Origin: Ruminiclostridium sp.
GTDB taxonomy: Bacteria; Bacillota; Clostridia; Oscillospirales; Oscillospiraceae
Reading direction: 5' to 3'
Assembly (NCBI GenBank): GCA_021442645.1
Contig: JABUSR010000018.1
Span: forward strand, 1 to 7,652
DNA length: 7,652 bases
Shown: one piece after another, positions 1 to 6,306 of the stretch
Numbering within the stretch: the first letter of the stretch is position 1
Layout of the letters: the number at the start of each line of letters is the position of its first letter
The notes under the pieces: generated by a model
Databases searched by the model: none
Seen by the model: only the letters and a program-made list of their open reading frames with translations
Told to the model about the DNA's origin: nothing
Translations under genes and position numbers: made by a program

Positions 1-11
1 GGTTCTACACT

Positions 12-63
12 GGCTCCCTCTGACGAGGGAGCTGTCAAAAATTTCCAATTTTGACTGAGGGAG
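12..63. repeat. REP-like palindromic repeat with three GAGGGAG-type arms
   Basis: GCTCCCTC (13-20) pairs with GAGGGAGC (25-32) across a TGAC loop. A second stem follows, GTCAAAA (34-40) with TTTTGAC (49-55). A further GAGGGAG (57-63) could compete for the same CTCCCTC arm (14-20), so the unit can switch between two folds. From memory, elements of the form GGCTCCCTC-GAGGGAGC-TGTC-GACTGAGGGAG are abundant between genes in GC-rich gut clostridia; I could not search for other copies. It lies outside any gene, past the end of the response regulator. It has no coding capacity and would be a non-autonomous or REP/MITE-like repeat. Confidence 0.6.
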
Positions 64-99
64 AGAGAAGAAAGCCTTTCCTCCGCCCCTCAGCCCTCA

Positions 100-132
100 C
101 TTTTGGGAAAAACCGCAGTTTTTTTCCAAAAG
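100..132. terminator. A/T-rich symmetrical hairpin, possible bidirectional terminator
   Basis: Positions 100-112 pair with 120-132: CTTTTGG with CCAAAAG, one G-T wobble, then five A-T pairs, around a CCGCAGT loop (113-119). The stem itself carries A and T runs on both strands. On the minus strand it follows the response regulator and the GC-rich hairpin at 135-160, so it could act as a second-stage terminator. Alternatively it is part of the repeat-rich tail of the region. Confidence 0.4.
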
Positions 133-134
133 TC

Positions 135-160
135 TAAGGGCAGCCTTTCGGCTGCCCTTA
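135..160 (-). terminator. Hairpin terminator after the response regulator gene
   Basis: TAAGGGCAGCC (135-145) is perfectly complementary to GGCTGCCCTTA (150-160), giving an 11-bp stem with a 4-base TTTC loop. It lies 25 bases past the stop codon of the response regulator. In the minus-strand direction the stem is followed by GACTTTTGG, a short and imperfect U tract. Termination is therefore likely but not textbook. On the plus strand the stem is followed by AAAAATTT, which is weaker. Confidence 0.65.
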
Positions 161-184
161 AAAATTTCCTTTGTTTTGTGTGCC

Positions 185-862
185 TTACTTGCCGATATAG
201 GTGTACACGGCAGAGGGGCGGCCGCCGGTGGAGTAGTCCACCCCGCCGATGACACTGTTCTTGTCAATCAGGTAGTTCATATACCGCCGCAGGGTCACCC
301 GGGAGAGGGAGACGTTCTTGGCGATATCCTCGATGGAGAGCTTCTCGCTCTTGTGCTCCCGCAGGAAGGAGCAGATAATCTCCAGGGTGACCGGATGGAT
401 GCCCTTATCCACAAAGTGGCTGCTCCGGGGGTTATCGGGGGAGATGACCTTGTCCAGCTCCTCCTGGTTGAAGGCCTTGTCCCCGGTAAAGGCTTCCCGC
501 CGGGACACAAACTTCTGCAGGGCCGTCTGGAACCGGTTATAGTCAAAGGGCTTGATGAGGTAGTCCGAAACGCCGTAGGAGTAGAGCTCGCTGACGTTTT
601 TTGCCTCGCTGGCGGCGGTGACCATGATCACGTCGGCCAGGATGCCCTCGGCCCGGAGCTTCATCAGGAAGGTGCGGCCGTCCATCACGGGCATGAAATA
701 ATCCAGCATGATGAGGTCCACCGGGTGGGTGCGGACGAAGTCCAGCGCCTCCTGCCCGTTGTGAAAGACCCCGGCAATGGCCATTTTATTGTTATGCTCC
801 ACATACTGTTTGTCGATTTCGGCGACCATGGGATCGTCTTCTACGATAATTACTTGATACAT
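185..862 (-). CDS. CitB/DcuR-family two-component response regulator
   Basis: A 225-residue cytosolic transcription regulator with an N-terminal receiver domain (about 1-120) and a C-terminal helix-turn-helix DNA-binding region (about 155-205). Visible receiver residues are the acidic pocket E8-D9-D10, the phosphoacceptor D54 in IMLDYFMP, T82, and K104 in the YLIKPF motif. The recognition-helix region reads LSIEDIAKNVSLSRVTLRRY, followed by a GRPSAVY segment near residues 214-220 that is typical of the CitB/DcuR/MaeR class. In that class, regulators respond through CitA/DcuS-type sensor kinases to citrate, malate, fumarate or similar acids. The length fits the family. The ATG is supported by GAGGG at 869-873 with a 6-base spacer. 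No sensor kinase gene lies on either side within the window, so the partner is unknown. The gene has its own promoter rather than depending only on readthrough. Family assignment is firm; the signal and targets are not deducible. Confidence 0.93.
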   Translation of the reverse strand: MYQVIIVEDDPMVAEIDKQYVEHNNKMAIAGVFHNGQEALDFVRTHPVDLIMLDYFMPVMDGRTFLMKLRAEGILADVIMVTAASEAKNVSELYSYGVSDYLIKPFDYNRFQTALQKFVSRREAFTGDKAFNQEELDKVISPDNPRSSHFVDKGIHPVTLEIICSFLREHKSEKLSIEDIAKNVSLSRVTLRRYMNYLIDKNSVIGGVDYSTGGRPSAVYTYIGK

Positions 863-894
863 ATTCGTCCCTCGCTACTCGAAGATTCAAAAAC

Positions 895-923
895 AGTATA
901 CCCGAAGTTGTGGAAAATTGCAA
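895..923 (-). promoter_or_regulatory. Sigma-70-type promoter of the response regulator
   Basis: On the minus strand, TTGCAA (918-923) is the -35 element and TATACT (895-900) the -10, separated by exactly 17 bases (901-917). The -10 matches consensus at 5 of 6 positions and the -35 at 4 of 6. Transcription would start near 887-889, giving a 5' leader of about 25 bases before the ATG at 862, which contains the GAGGG ribosome binding site. The region is clearly AT-richer than the surrounding coding DNA. Confidence 0.75.
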
Positions 924-944
924 TATGTTCAGAACTAAATTGCA
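915..944 (-). promoter_or_regulatory. Direct repeat over the -35 region, candidate operator
   Basis: The 8-mer TGCAATTT (minus strand) occurs twice, at 937-944 and 915-922, with a 22-bp offset, about two helical turns. The proximal copy overlaps the -35 hexamer. Between them lies a short palindrome, GTTC-A-GAAC (927-935). Same-face direct repeats are the sort of site a dimeric response regulator could bind. Assignment to the adjacent regulator (autoregulation) is inference. Confidence 0.4.
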
Positions 945-981
945 TTATTTTGTTGAAAAAGTAGAGGGAAAAACTTGCCTA

Positions 982-1002
982 TTTCCCCCTTCAGGGGGGA
1001 AA
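982..1002 (-). terminator. Possible terminator after the amidohydrolase gene
   Basis: TTTCCCCC (982-989) is complementary to GGGGGAAA (995-1002), an 8-bp stem with a 5-base loop that starts 5 bases past the amidohydrolase stop codon. On the minus strand a TTTTT run follows after about 8 bases, so the U tract is displaced from the stem. An alternative pairing, GGGG (996-999) with CCCC (1004-1007), is also possible. This would separate the transporter/amidohydrolase transcript from the separately promoted response regulator. Confidence 0.45.
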
Positions 1003-1007
1003 ACCCC

Positions 1008-2618
1008 TTATTTCTCATAGGTTATCCGCCCGCCCGCCATGGTGAGCACCACGGGGATGTCCTTGATGGTGCCTGGGTCAGCCGTGACAGGATCCGCTGC
1101 AAGAATGACCAGGTCGGCCAGCTTCCCGGCCTCCAGGGTCCCCAGCTCCTCTTCCGCGTTGGCCAGCCTGGCCGGGCCCGTGGTATAGAGGGAGAGGGCC
1201 TCCTCCGGGGAGAGGGCCTCCCGGGGCAGGAAGGGAGCTCCCGCCTCCTCCGGGTTTCCGGGTCGGTTCACGGCGCAGTGGATGCCCCACAGGGGGGCGA
1301 AGCTCTCCACGGGGGAGTCGGAGCCGCCGCCCAACACCACGCCCAGGTCCAGCAGGGTCTTCCAGGCGTAGGACTCTGCCGTGCGGGCCTCTCCCATCCG
1401 GGAGGGGACCAGGGGGGCGTCTGAGGGGACGAAGGCGGGCTGCACGTCGGCCCCCATGCCCAGGGCGGCCATCCTCTCATAGAGGGCCCGGTCCCCGAAC
1501 TGGCAGTGGACCACCCGGTGGCGGAGGGCCTTGGGGCAGGCGGCCCCGGCCTTTTCCACGGCAGACACAAAGGCGGCCAGGGCCCCGTCGCCGATGGCGT
1601 GGCAGGCCACCTGCAGGTCGTTCTCGTGGCAGAGGGCCACCAGCTCGTCCAGCTCCTCCTGGGCGTATACGGCCACGCCGCAGTTGCCGGGGTCGTCGCT
1701 GTAGTCCTCCCGCAGCCAGGCGGTGCGGGCCCCCAGGCTGCCGTCGGCCAGGAGCTTGATGTTACCCACCTTCAGCCAGGGGCTACCCTGGAAGGAGCGC
1801 AGGGGCTGGCTCAGCACATCCCGGCGCAGGTCCTCCGGGCGGGGGGCCTCCCACTCCTGCCACAGGCGGACGGAGAGGGCATCTCGGGCCTCCAGGTCCC
1901 GGAAGGCACCCTGCAGGGTGGGCCAGTCGGTACCCACGGCGGCAAGATCGTCACTGTGGACGCCGGTGAGGCCCACGGCGGCCAGGTGCTTGCCCGTGCG
2001 CTCCACCGTGGCGGCCACCCACGCCCGGTCGAACCGGGGGGCCGCCTTTTTCAGCCGGTCCAGGGCGGCCTCCCGCACCACGCCGGTGAGGCGGCCGTTC
2101 CCGTCTTTGTCCAGCACGCCGCCGGGAATCTCCGTGGTCCCGTCAAAGCCGGCCAGCTTCAGGGCCAGGGCGTTGGCGGCGGCCACATGGCCGCAGATGC
2201 GGTCCAGCACGATGGGGTGGTCCGAGGTGATGGCCTCTGCCACGGCTCCGTCCGGCAGTACCGGGGGGTCGAACAGGTTGTGGTCAAAGCCGAAGCCGAA
2301 GATCCACTCACCGGGCTGCAGGTCCCGTTCCGACATATAGGCCCGGCCCCGGGCCACGATCTCCTCCGGGGAGGTCACCCCCCGCAGGTCCAGGATCTGC
2401 ATGCCCAGGCCGGTTAGAAGCAGGTGCATGTGGGTGTCCACAAAGCCGGGCAGGACGCACCGGCCCTGCAGGTCGATTCGGCGGGTGGTGGGCAGGGCCC
2501 GGGCCAGGACAGCTTCGTCGCTGCCCACCAGGGCGATGCGGTCTCCCGCCACGGCCAGGGCAGTCTCCGTCCGCCCGGTCATGGTGCGCACCGTGCCGTT
2601 GTAAAAGATGATATCCAT
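1008..2618 (-). CDS. YtcJ/NfdA-like metal-dependent amidohydrolase (Amidohydro_3 family)
   Basis: A 536-residue TIM-barrel hydrolase, expected to be cytosolic because no signal peptide or membrane segment is seen. Metal-site and catalytic landmarks of the Amidohydro_3/YtcJ group are present: the H63-M-H65 motif after LPGFVDTH, H144 in the CGH segment, K288 in KLLADGSLG, H340 in CHAIGDGA, H371 in RVVHCQ, and D434 in GGGSDSPVE. The C-terminal segment (about 493-536, ending in VVLTMAGGRI) returns to the small beta-sandwich domain formed with residues 1-57. Full length for the family, with no break. Characterised relatives include N-substituted formamide deformylase; most YtcJ-like members have no known substrate. 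The ATG is supported by AGGAGG at 2627-2632 with an 8-base spacer. It follows the binding-protein gene by 93 bases, so it is probably the last gene of the uptake operon and acts on the imported compound. The substrate is unknown; an N-acyl or N-formyl amide or a modified amino acid or peptide is a guess. Confidence 0.92.
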   Translation of the reverse strand: MDIIFYNGTVRTMTGRTETALAVAGDRIALVGSDEAVLARALPTTRRIDLQGRCVLPGFVDTHMHLLLTGLGMQILDLRGVTSPEEIVARGRAYMSERDLQPGEWIFGFGFDHNLFDPPVLPDGAVAEAITSDHPIVLDRICGHVAAANALALKLAGFDGTTEIPGGVLDKDGNGRLTGVVREAALDRLKKAAPRFDRAWVAATVERTGKHLAAVGLTGVHSDDLAAVGTDWPTLQGAFRDLEARDALSVRLWQEWEAPRPEDLRRDVLSQPLRSFQGSPWLKVGNIKLLADGSLGARTAWLREDYSDDPGNCGVAVYAQEELDELVALCHENDLQVACHAIGDGALAAFVSAVEKAGAACPKALRHRVVHCQFGDRALYERMAALGMGADVQPAFVPSDAPLVPSRMGEARTAESYAWKTLLDLGVVLGGGSDSPVESFAPLWGIHCAVNRPGNPEEAGAPFLPREALSPEEALSLYTTGPARLANAEEELGTLEAGKLADLVILAADPVTADPGTIKDIPVVLTMAGGRITYEK

Positions 2619-2645
2619 CCGGCGTTCCTCCTTTTCCGCTCAAAG

Positions 2646-2681
2646 CCACAGGCCGTCCGTCTGGGGACGGGCGGCCTGTGG
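2646..2681 (-). terminator. Strong intergenic hairpin between binding-protein and amidohydrolase genes
   Basis: Positions 2646-2661 pair with 2666-2681 as a 16-bp stem (one T-G wobble) around a 4-base TGGG loop. On the minus strand the stem is followed only by CTTTGAG, so it lacks a proper U tract. It lies between the stop codon of the solute-binding protein and the ribosome binding site of the amidohydrolase. The likely role is partial termination or protection of the 3' end of the binding-protein mRNA, lowering amidohydrolase expression relative to the binding protein. A smaller stem, AGCAG with CTGCT (2684-2697), lies just upstream in the direction of transcription. Confidence 0.6.
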
Positions 2682-2711
2682 ACAGCAGCGGGCTGCTTGC
2701 TGATTTCTGTC

Positions 2712-4319
2712 TTATGCCACGGGGTGGACGTCCTGGAAGTGGATGTTCCAGATCCAGGAGGCGTTCATGGAAACGCCTTCATAGGCCTTGTTCATGGCAA
2801 TGTTCTTCACAGGATAGTACAGGTAGATATAGGGGTTCTCAGCGGTGACGATGTCCAGGGCCTGGAACATCAGGTCGTTGCGGGCCACGGGGTCGCTGAG
2901 CTGGTTCTGCTGGTTCAGCAGGGCAGTGACCTGCTCGTTGTTGTAGGCGGCAGCGTTGGAGCTGTTCTCACCCTGGCACAGGGGCAGCAGGTTGCCGGAG
3001 GGATCGGGGTAGTCAGCTTCCCAGCCGGCCATGATCATGTCATAGTCGCGGTGGCCCTCGGCGTCCAGGATCTCGCCGAACTGATAGGCGGTGTGCTCAT
3101 CGGTGGAGACCTTGTTGATGCTTACGGTGATGCCCACCTCAGCCAGCTGCTCCTGGATGGCCAGGGCGATGGTGTTGCGCAGGCTGTTGTCGCTGATGGT
3201 GATGGCGCACTCGAAGCCGTCGGCATAGCCGGCCTCAGCCAGCAGGGCCTTGGCGGCGTCCACGTCATAGGTGTGCTGGGGAGCCTTGGCGGCGTAGTCA
3301 GCCCAGGCGGCGGACTCGGTGCCGAACAGGGCAGAGGAGTTGGGCAGAGCGGTGGAGGGCTCGCCGGCGCCCTTGATCAGGGTCTCATAGATGGTGTCCA
3401 GGTCGATGGCGGTGTAGATGGCGTTGCGGACGTTGGGGTCATCGAAGGGGGCCCGCTCGGTGTTGAAGGCCAGGAAGGTGACGCCGAAGCCGGGGGAAGA
3501 GGTCAGGACCAGGTTGTCGTCGCCCTTCATCACGTCCAGCATGGACTCGGGGGGAGCCACGGTGCAGTCCACGTCGCCGGTCTGCAGGGCGGTCACACGG
3601 GTGGTGTCCTCGGTGATGATCTTAAAGACCAGGTTGTCGTAGTACCCGGCGTCCTCACCCCAGTAGTTCTCGTTGCGGGTCAGCTCCACGCTGGTACCGT
3701 TCTGCCAGGAGACGAACTTGTAGGGGCCGGTGCCCATCAGGCCGCCGTCGGGGGAGCCCAGGTTGTCGCCGACGAACTCGGCAAAGGCCTTGCTGATGAT
3801 GTGGCAGGCGGTGGTGCCGGGCACATACTGCCAGGCGGCGTCAGGCTGAGACAGGGTGACGGTCAGCTCCCAGTCGCCGGTCTGCTCGATGGTATCCACG
3901 TTGTCAAACATCCAGCCCAGGTAGGAGGCAGTCTCGGGGTCACGGGTGCGCTCCAGGGAGAAGAGCACGTCCTCCATGGTCATGGCGGAGCCGTCGGAGA
4001 AGGTCACGTCGTCACGGATCTGATAGACATAGGTGACGTCGTCGGTCTGCTCCCAGCTGGAGGCCAGCATGGGCTGCAGCTCGTTGTTCTCATCGAAGGT
4101 CAGCAGACCCTGGGTGATCTGATTCACCACGGGGTTGGTGGTGAAGTCGTAGGCGAATGCGGGGTCCAGCTTCACGATATCGCTGTCCAGAGCGATGGTG
4201 AAGGTGTCCTTTTCTGCGGTGTCGCCGCCGTTGTCACTGTTGCCGCCGCAGGCGGTCAGCAGGGTGAACATCATGGCTGCACACATGAGCAGAGCAAGGA
4301 GCCGGGAAAATCTTTTCAT
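2712..4319 (-). CDS. Family-5 solute-binding lipoprotein of a peptide-type ABC transporter
   Basis: A 535-residue extracytoplasmic binding protein of the SBP_bac_5 (DppA/OppA/NikA) family. The N-terminus has basic residues (MKRFSR), a hydrophobic stretch and the lipobox LTAC, so cleavage before C24 and lipid anchoring to the outer face of the membrane are expected. A short G/N/D-rich linker precedes the mature domain starting near residue 38. Family features include LDPAFAYDF, GLLTFDENNELQPMLASSWE, DDVTFSDGSAMTMEDVLFSL, and GTGPYKF before the hinge; the C-terminal part holds WEADYPDPSGNLLPL. Length is typical and the frame intact. The ATG is supported by AGGAGG at 4328-4333 with an 8-base spacer. 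Members bind di-/oligopeptides, nickel chelates, glutathione or other solutes, and sequence alone does not say which. Here the gene comes after the permease and ATPase genes rather than before them, set off by 62 bases containing a hairpin. Confidence 0.94.
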   Translation of the reverse strand: MKRFSRLLALLMCAAMMFTLLTACGGNSDNGGDTAEKDTFTIALDSDIVKLDPAFAYDFTTNPVVNQITQGLLTFDENNELQPMLASSWEQTDDVTYVYQIRDDVTFSDGSAMTMEDVLFSLERTRDPETASYLGWMFDNVDTIEQTGDWELTVTLSQPDAAWQYVPGTTACHIISKAFAEFVGDNLGSPDGGLMGTGPYKFVSWQNGTSVELTRNENYWGEDAGYYDNLVFKIITEDTTRVTALQTGDVDCTVAPPESMLDVMKGDDNLVLTSSPGFGVTFLAFNTERAPFDDPNVRNAIYTAIDLDTIYETLIKGAGEPSTALPNSSALFGTESAAWADYAAKAPQHTYDVDAAKALLAEAGYADGFECAITISDNSLRNTIALAIQEQLAEVGITVSINKVSTDEHTAYQFGEILDAEGHRDYDMIMAGWEADYPDPSGNLLPLCQGENSSNAAAYNNEQVTALLNQQNQLSDPVARNDLMFQALDIVTAENPYIYLYYPVKNIAMNKAYEGVSMNASWIWNIHFQDVHPVA

Positions 4320-4349
4320 GATTCTTTCCTCCTGATAAGTTTATTTTCG

Positions 4350-4367
4350 ATCGGCCCGGGGGCCGGT
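4350..4367 (-). other. GC-rich hairpin in the leader of the binding-protein gene
   Basis: ATCGGCC (4350-4356) pairs with GGCCGGT (4361-4367), 7 bp including one T-G wobble, around a CGGG loop. It lies between the dppF stop codon and the ribosome binding site of the binding-protein gene. On the minus strand it is followed by A-rich sequence, so it is not an intrinsic terminator in that direction. It may be an mRNA processing or 5'-stabilising element that helps raise binding-protein synthesis above that of the ATPases. I see no good -35/-10 pair in this gap. Confidence 0.4.
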
Positions 4368-4381
4368 ACGAACGAATGGGG

Positions 4382-5326
4382 TCACACTAGGTGACAGGCC
4401 ACCATATGGCCGCCGCCCACATCCCGCAGGTCGGGCTTGCTCTGGCGGCAGAGGTCCTGACACCGGGCGCAGCGGTCGGCAAAGGGGCAGCCGGGGGGCA
4501 GATCGATGGCGCTGGGGATGTCGCCCTGCAGATGGATGCGCTGCTTTTTGCGGTCGGGGTCCAGGCTGGGGATGGCAGACATCAGGGACTGGGTGTAGGG
4601 GTGCAGCAGGTTGCCGAAGAGCTCTTCGGTCTCGGCGGTCTCTACCACGTTGCCCAGGTACATGACGGCCACCCGGTCGCACAGGTGACGCACCACGGTC
4701 ATCTCATGGGAGATGAAGAGCATGGTCAGGGAGAAGGTCTCCCGCAGGTCCAGCATCAGGTTCAGGATCTGGGCCTGGACGGACACATCCAGAGCGGAGA
4801 CGGGCTCGTCGGCCACGATGAAGGCCGGGTCCAGCAGCAGGGCCCGGGCGATGGCCAGCCGCTGGAGCTGGCCGCCGGACATCTCGCTGGGGATGCGCAG
4901 CAGGGTGTCCTCCGGCAGGTTGATCTGGTGGAGAAGATAGCGGATCTTCTCCTGGGCCTCCCCGGCGGGCATTTTGTGGACATGGGCCACCTCCCCCAGA
5001 GCAGAGCCGATCTTCTGCTTGGGGTTAAAGGAACCGTAGGGGTTCTGGAAGATCATCTGCATGTTCCGGCGCAGGGGAAGCAGGTCCCGGCCGGACAGGT
5101 TCGTGATGTCCCGGCCCTGGAAGGTCACCGTGCCGCCGGTGATGGTCTCCAGCCGGAGCATGCACCGGCCCAGGGTGGACTTGCCGCAGCCCGACTCCCC
5201 CACGATGCCGAAGATGGCACCCTTGGGGACGGACAGGGAGACGCCGTTCACGGCGTGGAGGGTCTTCTTGCCCGATACGGGGAACGCCTTCACCAGATTT
5301 TCCACGCGGATTACAGGTTCACTCAT
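4382..5326 (-). CDS. dppF: Peptide-type ABC transporter ATP-binding protein, DppF/OppF type
   Basis: A 314-residue cytosolic ATPase subunit that pairs with the DppD-type subunit to power import. Motifs in order: Walker A GESGCGKST (43-51), Q-loop Q94 in IFQNPYGSFNP, ABC signature MSGGQLQR (149-156), Walker B FIVADEP (169-175) followed by the D-loop SALD, and switch histidine H207 in ISHEM. The C-terminal oligopeptide-transporter extension begins at LHPYTQSL (241-248). It carries C280, C286, C293 and C311, the CX5C-X6-CX17C pattern also found in the neighbouring ATPase; C289 is additional. The ATG overlaps the TGA of dppD by 4 bases (ATGA), indicating translational coupling, with GAGGTG at 5335-5340 as the ribosome binding site. 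All catalytic residues are present. The FQNPYGSFNP Q-loop and second position in the pair favour DppF over DppD; an opp designation would be equally valid. Confidence 0.94.
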   Translation of the reverse strand: MSEPVIRVENLVKAFPVSGKKTLHAVNGVSLSVPKGAIFGIVGESGCGKSTLGRCMLRLETITGGTVTFQGRDITNLSGRDLLPLRRNMQMIFQNPYGSFNPKQKIGSALGEVAHVHKMPAGEAQEKIRYLLHQINLPEDTLLRIPSEMSGGQLQRLAIARALLLDPAFIVADEPVSALDVSVQAQILNLMLDLRETFSLTMLFISHEMTVVRHLCDRVAVMYLGNVVETAETEELFGNLLHPYTQSLMSAIPSLDPDRKKQRIHLQGDIPSAIDLPPGCPFADRCARCQDLCRQSKPDLRDVGGGHMVACHLV

Positions 5327-6306
5327 CGGGGTCCCACCTCGCTTTCCAGGGGCTTAAAGCAGGCGGCCAGGTGCCCGTTGCCGCAGTCTCTCATGCCGGG
5401 GTAGCTCCCGCGGCAGGTGTCGTCGGCGTAGGGGCACCGGGGGGCGAACATACAGGACAGGGGGGGCTCGAACAGGGCCGGGGGAGCGCCGGGGATGGTT
5501 TCCAGCCGGCTGCCCTTGGCCCCGCCCCCGGGGATGGAGGCGATGAGGGCCCGGCTGTAGGGGTGCCTGGCCCCCCGCAGGAGGGCACGGGTCTCCCCCG
5601 TCTCCACCACCTTGCCGGCGTACATCACGGAGACGCGGTCGCAGGTCTCAGCCACCACGCCGAAGTTGTGGGTGATGAGCAGGATGCTCATGCCCAGGTC
5701 GGCGGAGAGCTTCTGGAGCAGCTCCAGGATCTGGGCCTGGATGGTCACGTCCAGGGCGGTGGTGGGCTCGTCGGCGATAAGGAGCTTGGGGGAGCAGGCG
5801 ATGGCCATGGCAATCATCACCCGCTGCTGCATCCCGCCGGAGAGCTCAAAGGGGTACTGGCCGCACCGCTTCTCGGCGGGCTCGATGCCCACCAGGGAGA
5901 GCAGCTCCATGGCCCGGGCACGGCCCTCGTCCTTGTTGGCGCCCGTGTGGTAGCAGTACATATCGGCGATTTGGTCGCCGATGGTCATGAGGGGGTTCAG
6001 GGAGGTCATGGGGTCCTGGAAGATCATGGCAATCTCCGTGCCCCGGAGTTTTTCCATCTCCCGGTTGGGCAGGGACAGGAGCTCCCTGCCCTCAAAGAGG
6101 ATGGAGCCCCCTATACGGCTGCGCTGGGGGTTGTGGAGCCGCAGGATGGACTTGGCAGTCATGGACTTGCCGCAGCCGGACTCCCCCACAACCCCGTGGA
6201 TCTCGCCGGGCCGGATGGCCAGGTCAATGCCCGACAGGGCGTAGACGATGCCTCGGGTGGACATGAGTTCCACCGTCAGGTCTTTGATTTCCAGCAGGTT
6301 ATCCAA
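5323..6306 (-). CDS. dppD: Peptide-type ABC transporter ATP-binding protein, DppD/OppD type, TTG start
   Basis: A 327-residue ATPase subunit, partner of the DppF-type protein. Motifs: Walker A GESGCGKS (41-48), Q-loop Q97 in IFQDPMTSLNP, signature LSGGMQQR (155-162), Walker B LLIADEP (175-181) with TALD, and switch H213 in ITHNF. The C-terminal oligopeptide extension starts at HPYSRAL (248-254) and holds C285, C291, C298 and C316, spaced as in DppF; such cysteines ligate a [4Fe-4S] cluster in some DppD-type ATPases. The start codon is TTG at 6304-6306, overlapping the last 8 bases of dppC. The next in-frame ATG (residue 15) would delete the first beta strand (LLEIKDLTVEL), so TTG is preferred. 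GGAGG at 6315-6319 sits 8 bases upstream, with a second AAGGAGG at 6319-6325. The IFQDPMTSLNP Q-loop marks the DppD/OppD type. Confidence 0.94.
   Translation of the reverse strand: MDNLLEIKDLTVELMSTRGIVYALSGIDLAIRPGEIHGVVGESGCGKSMTAKSILRLHNPQRSRIGGSILFEGRELLSLPNREMEKLRGTEIAMIFQDPMTSLNPLMTIGDQIADMYCYHTGANKDEGRARAMELLSLVGIEPAEKRCGQYPFELSGGMQQRVMIAMAIACSPKLLIADEPTTALDVTIQAQILELLQKLSADLGMSILLITHNFGVVAETCDRVSVMYAGKVVETGETRALLRGARHPYSRALIASIPGGGAKGSRLETIPGAPPALFEPPLSCMFAPRCPYADDTCRGSYPGMRDCGNGHLAACFKPLESEVGPR

Noticed and set aside
176..964. Plus-strand frame covering the response regulator and its promoter
   Set aside because: It is antisense to a regulator with all receiver residues intact and runs through the promoter; no family features are seen.
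863..1007. A hidden small gene or riboswitch between the amidohydrolase and the response regulator
   Set aside because: The 145 bases are accounted for by a terminator-like hairpin, an AT-rich promoter region and a short leader. No small frame with a ribosome binding site is apparent, and the leader of about 25 bases is too short for a riboswitch.
2424..4394. A long plus-strand open frame of 656 codons opposite the binding-protein gene and the start of the amidohydrolase gene
   Set aside because: The translation is low-complexity, rich in G, V, H and Q, and matches no recognisable family. It is the antisense shadow of a clear lipoprotein gene in GC-rich DNA.
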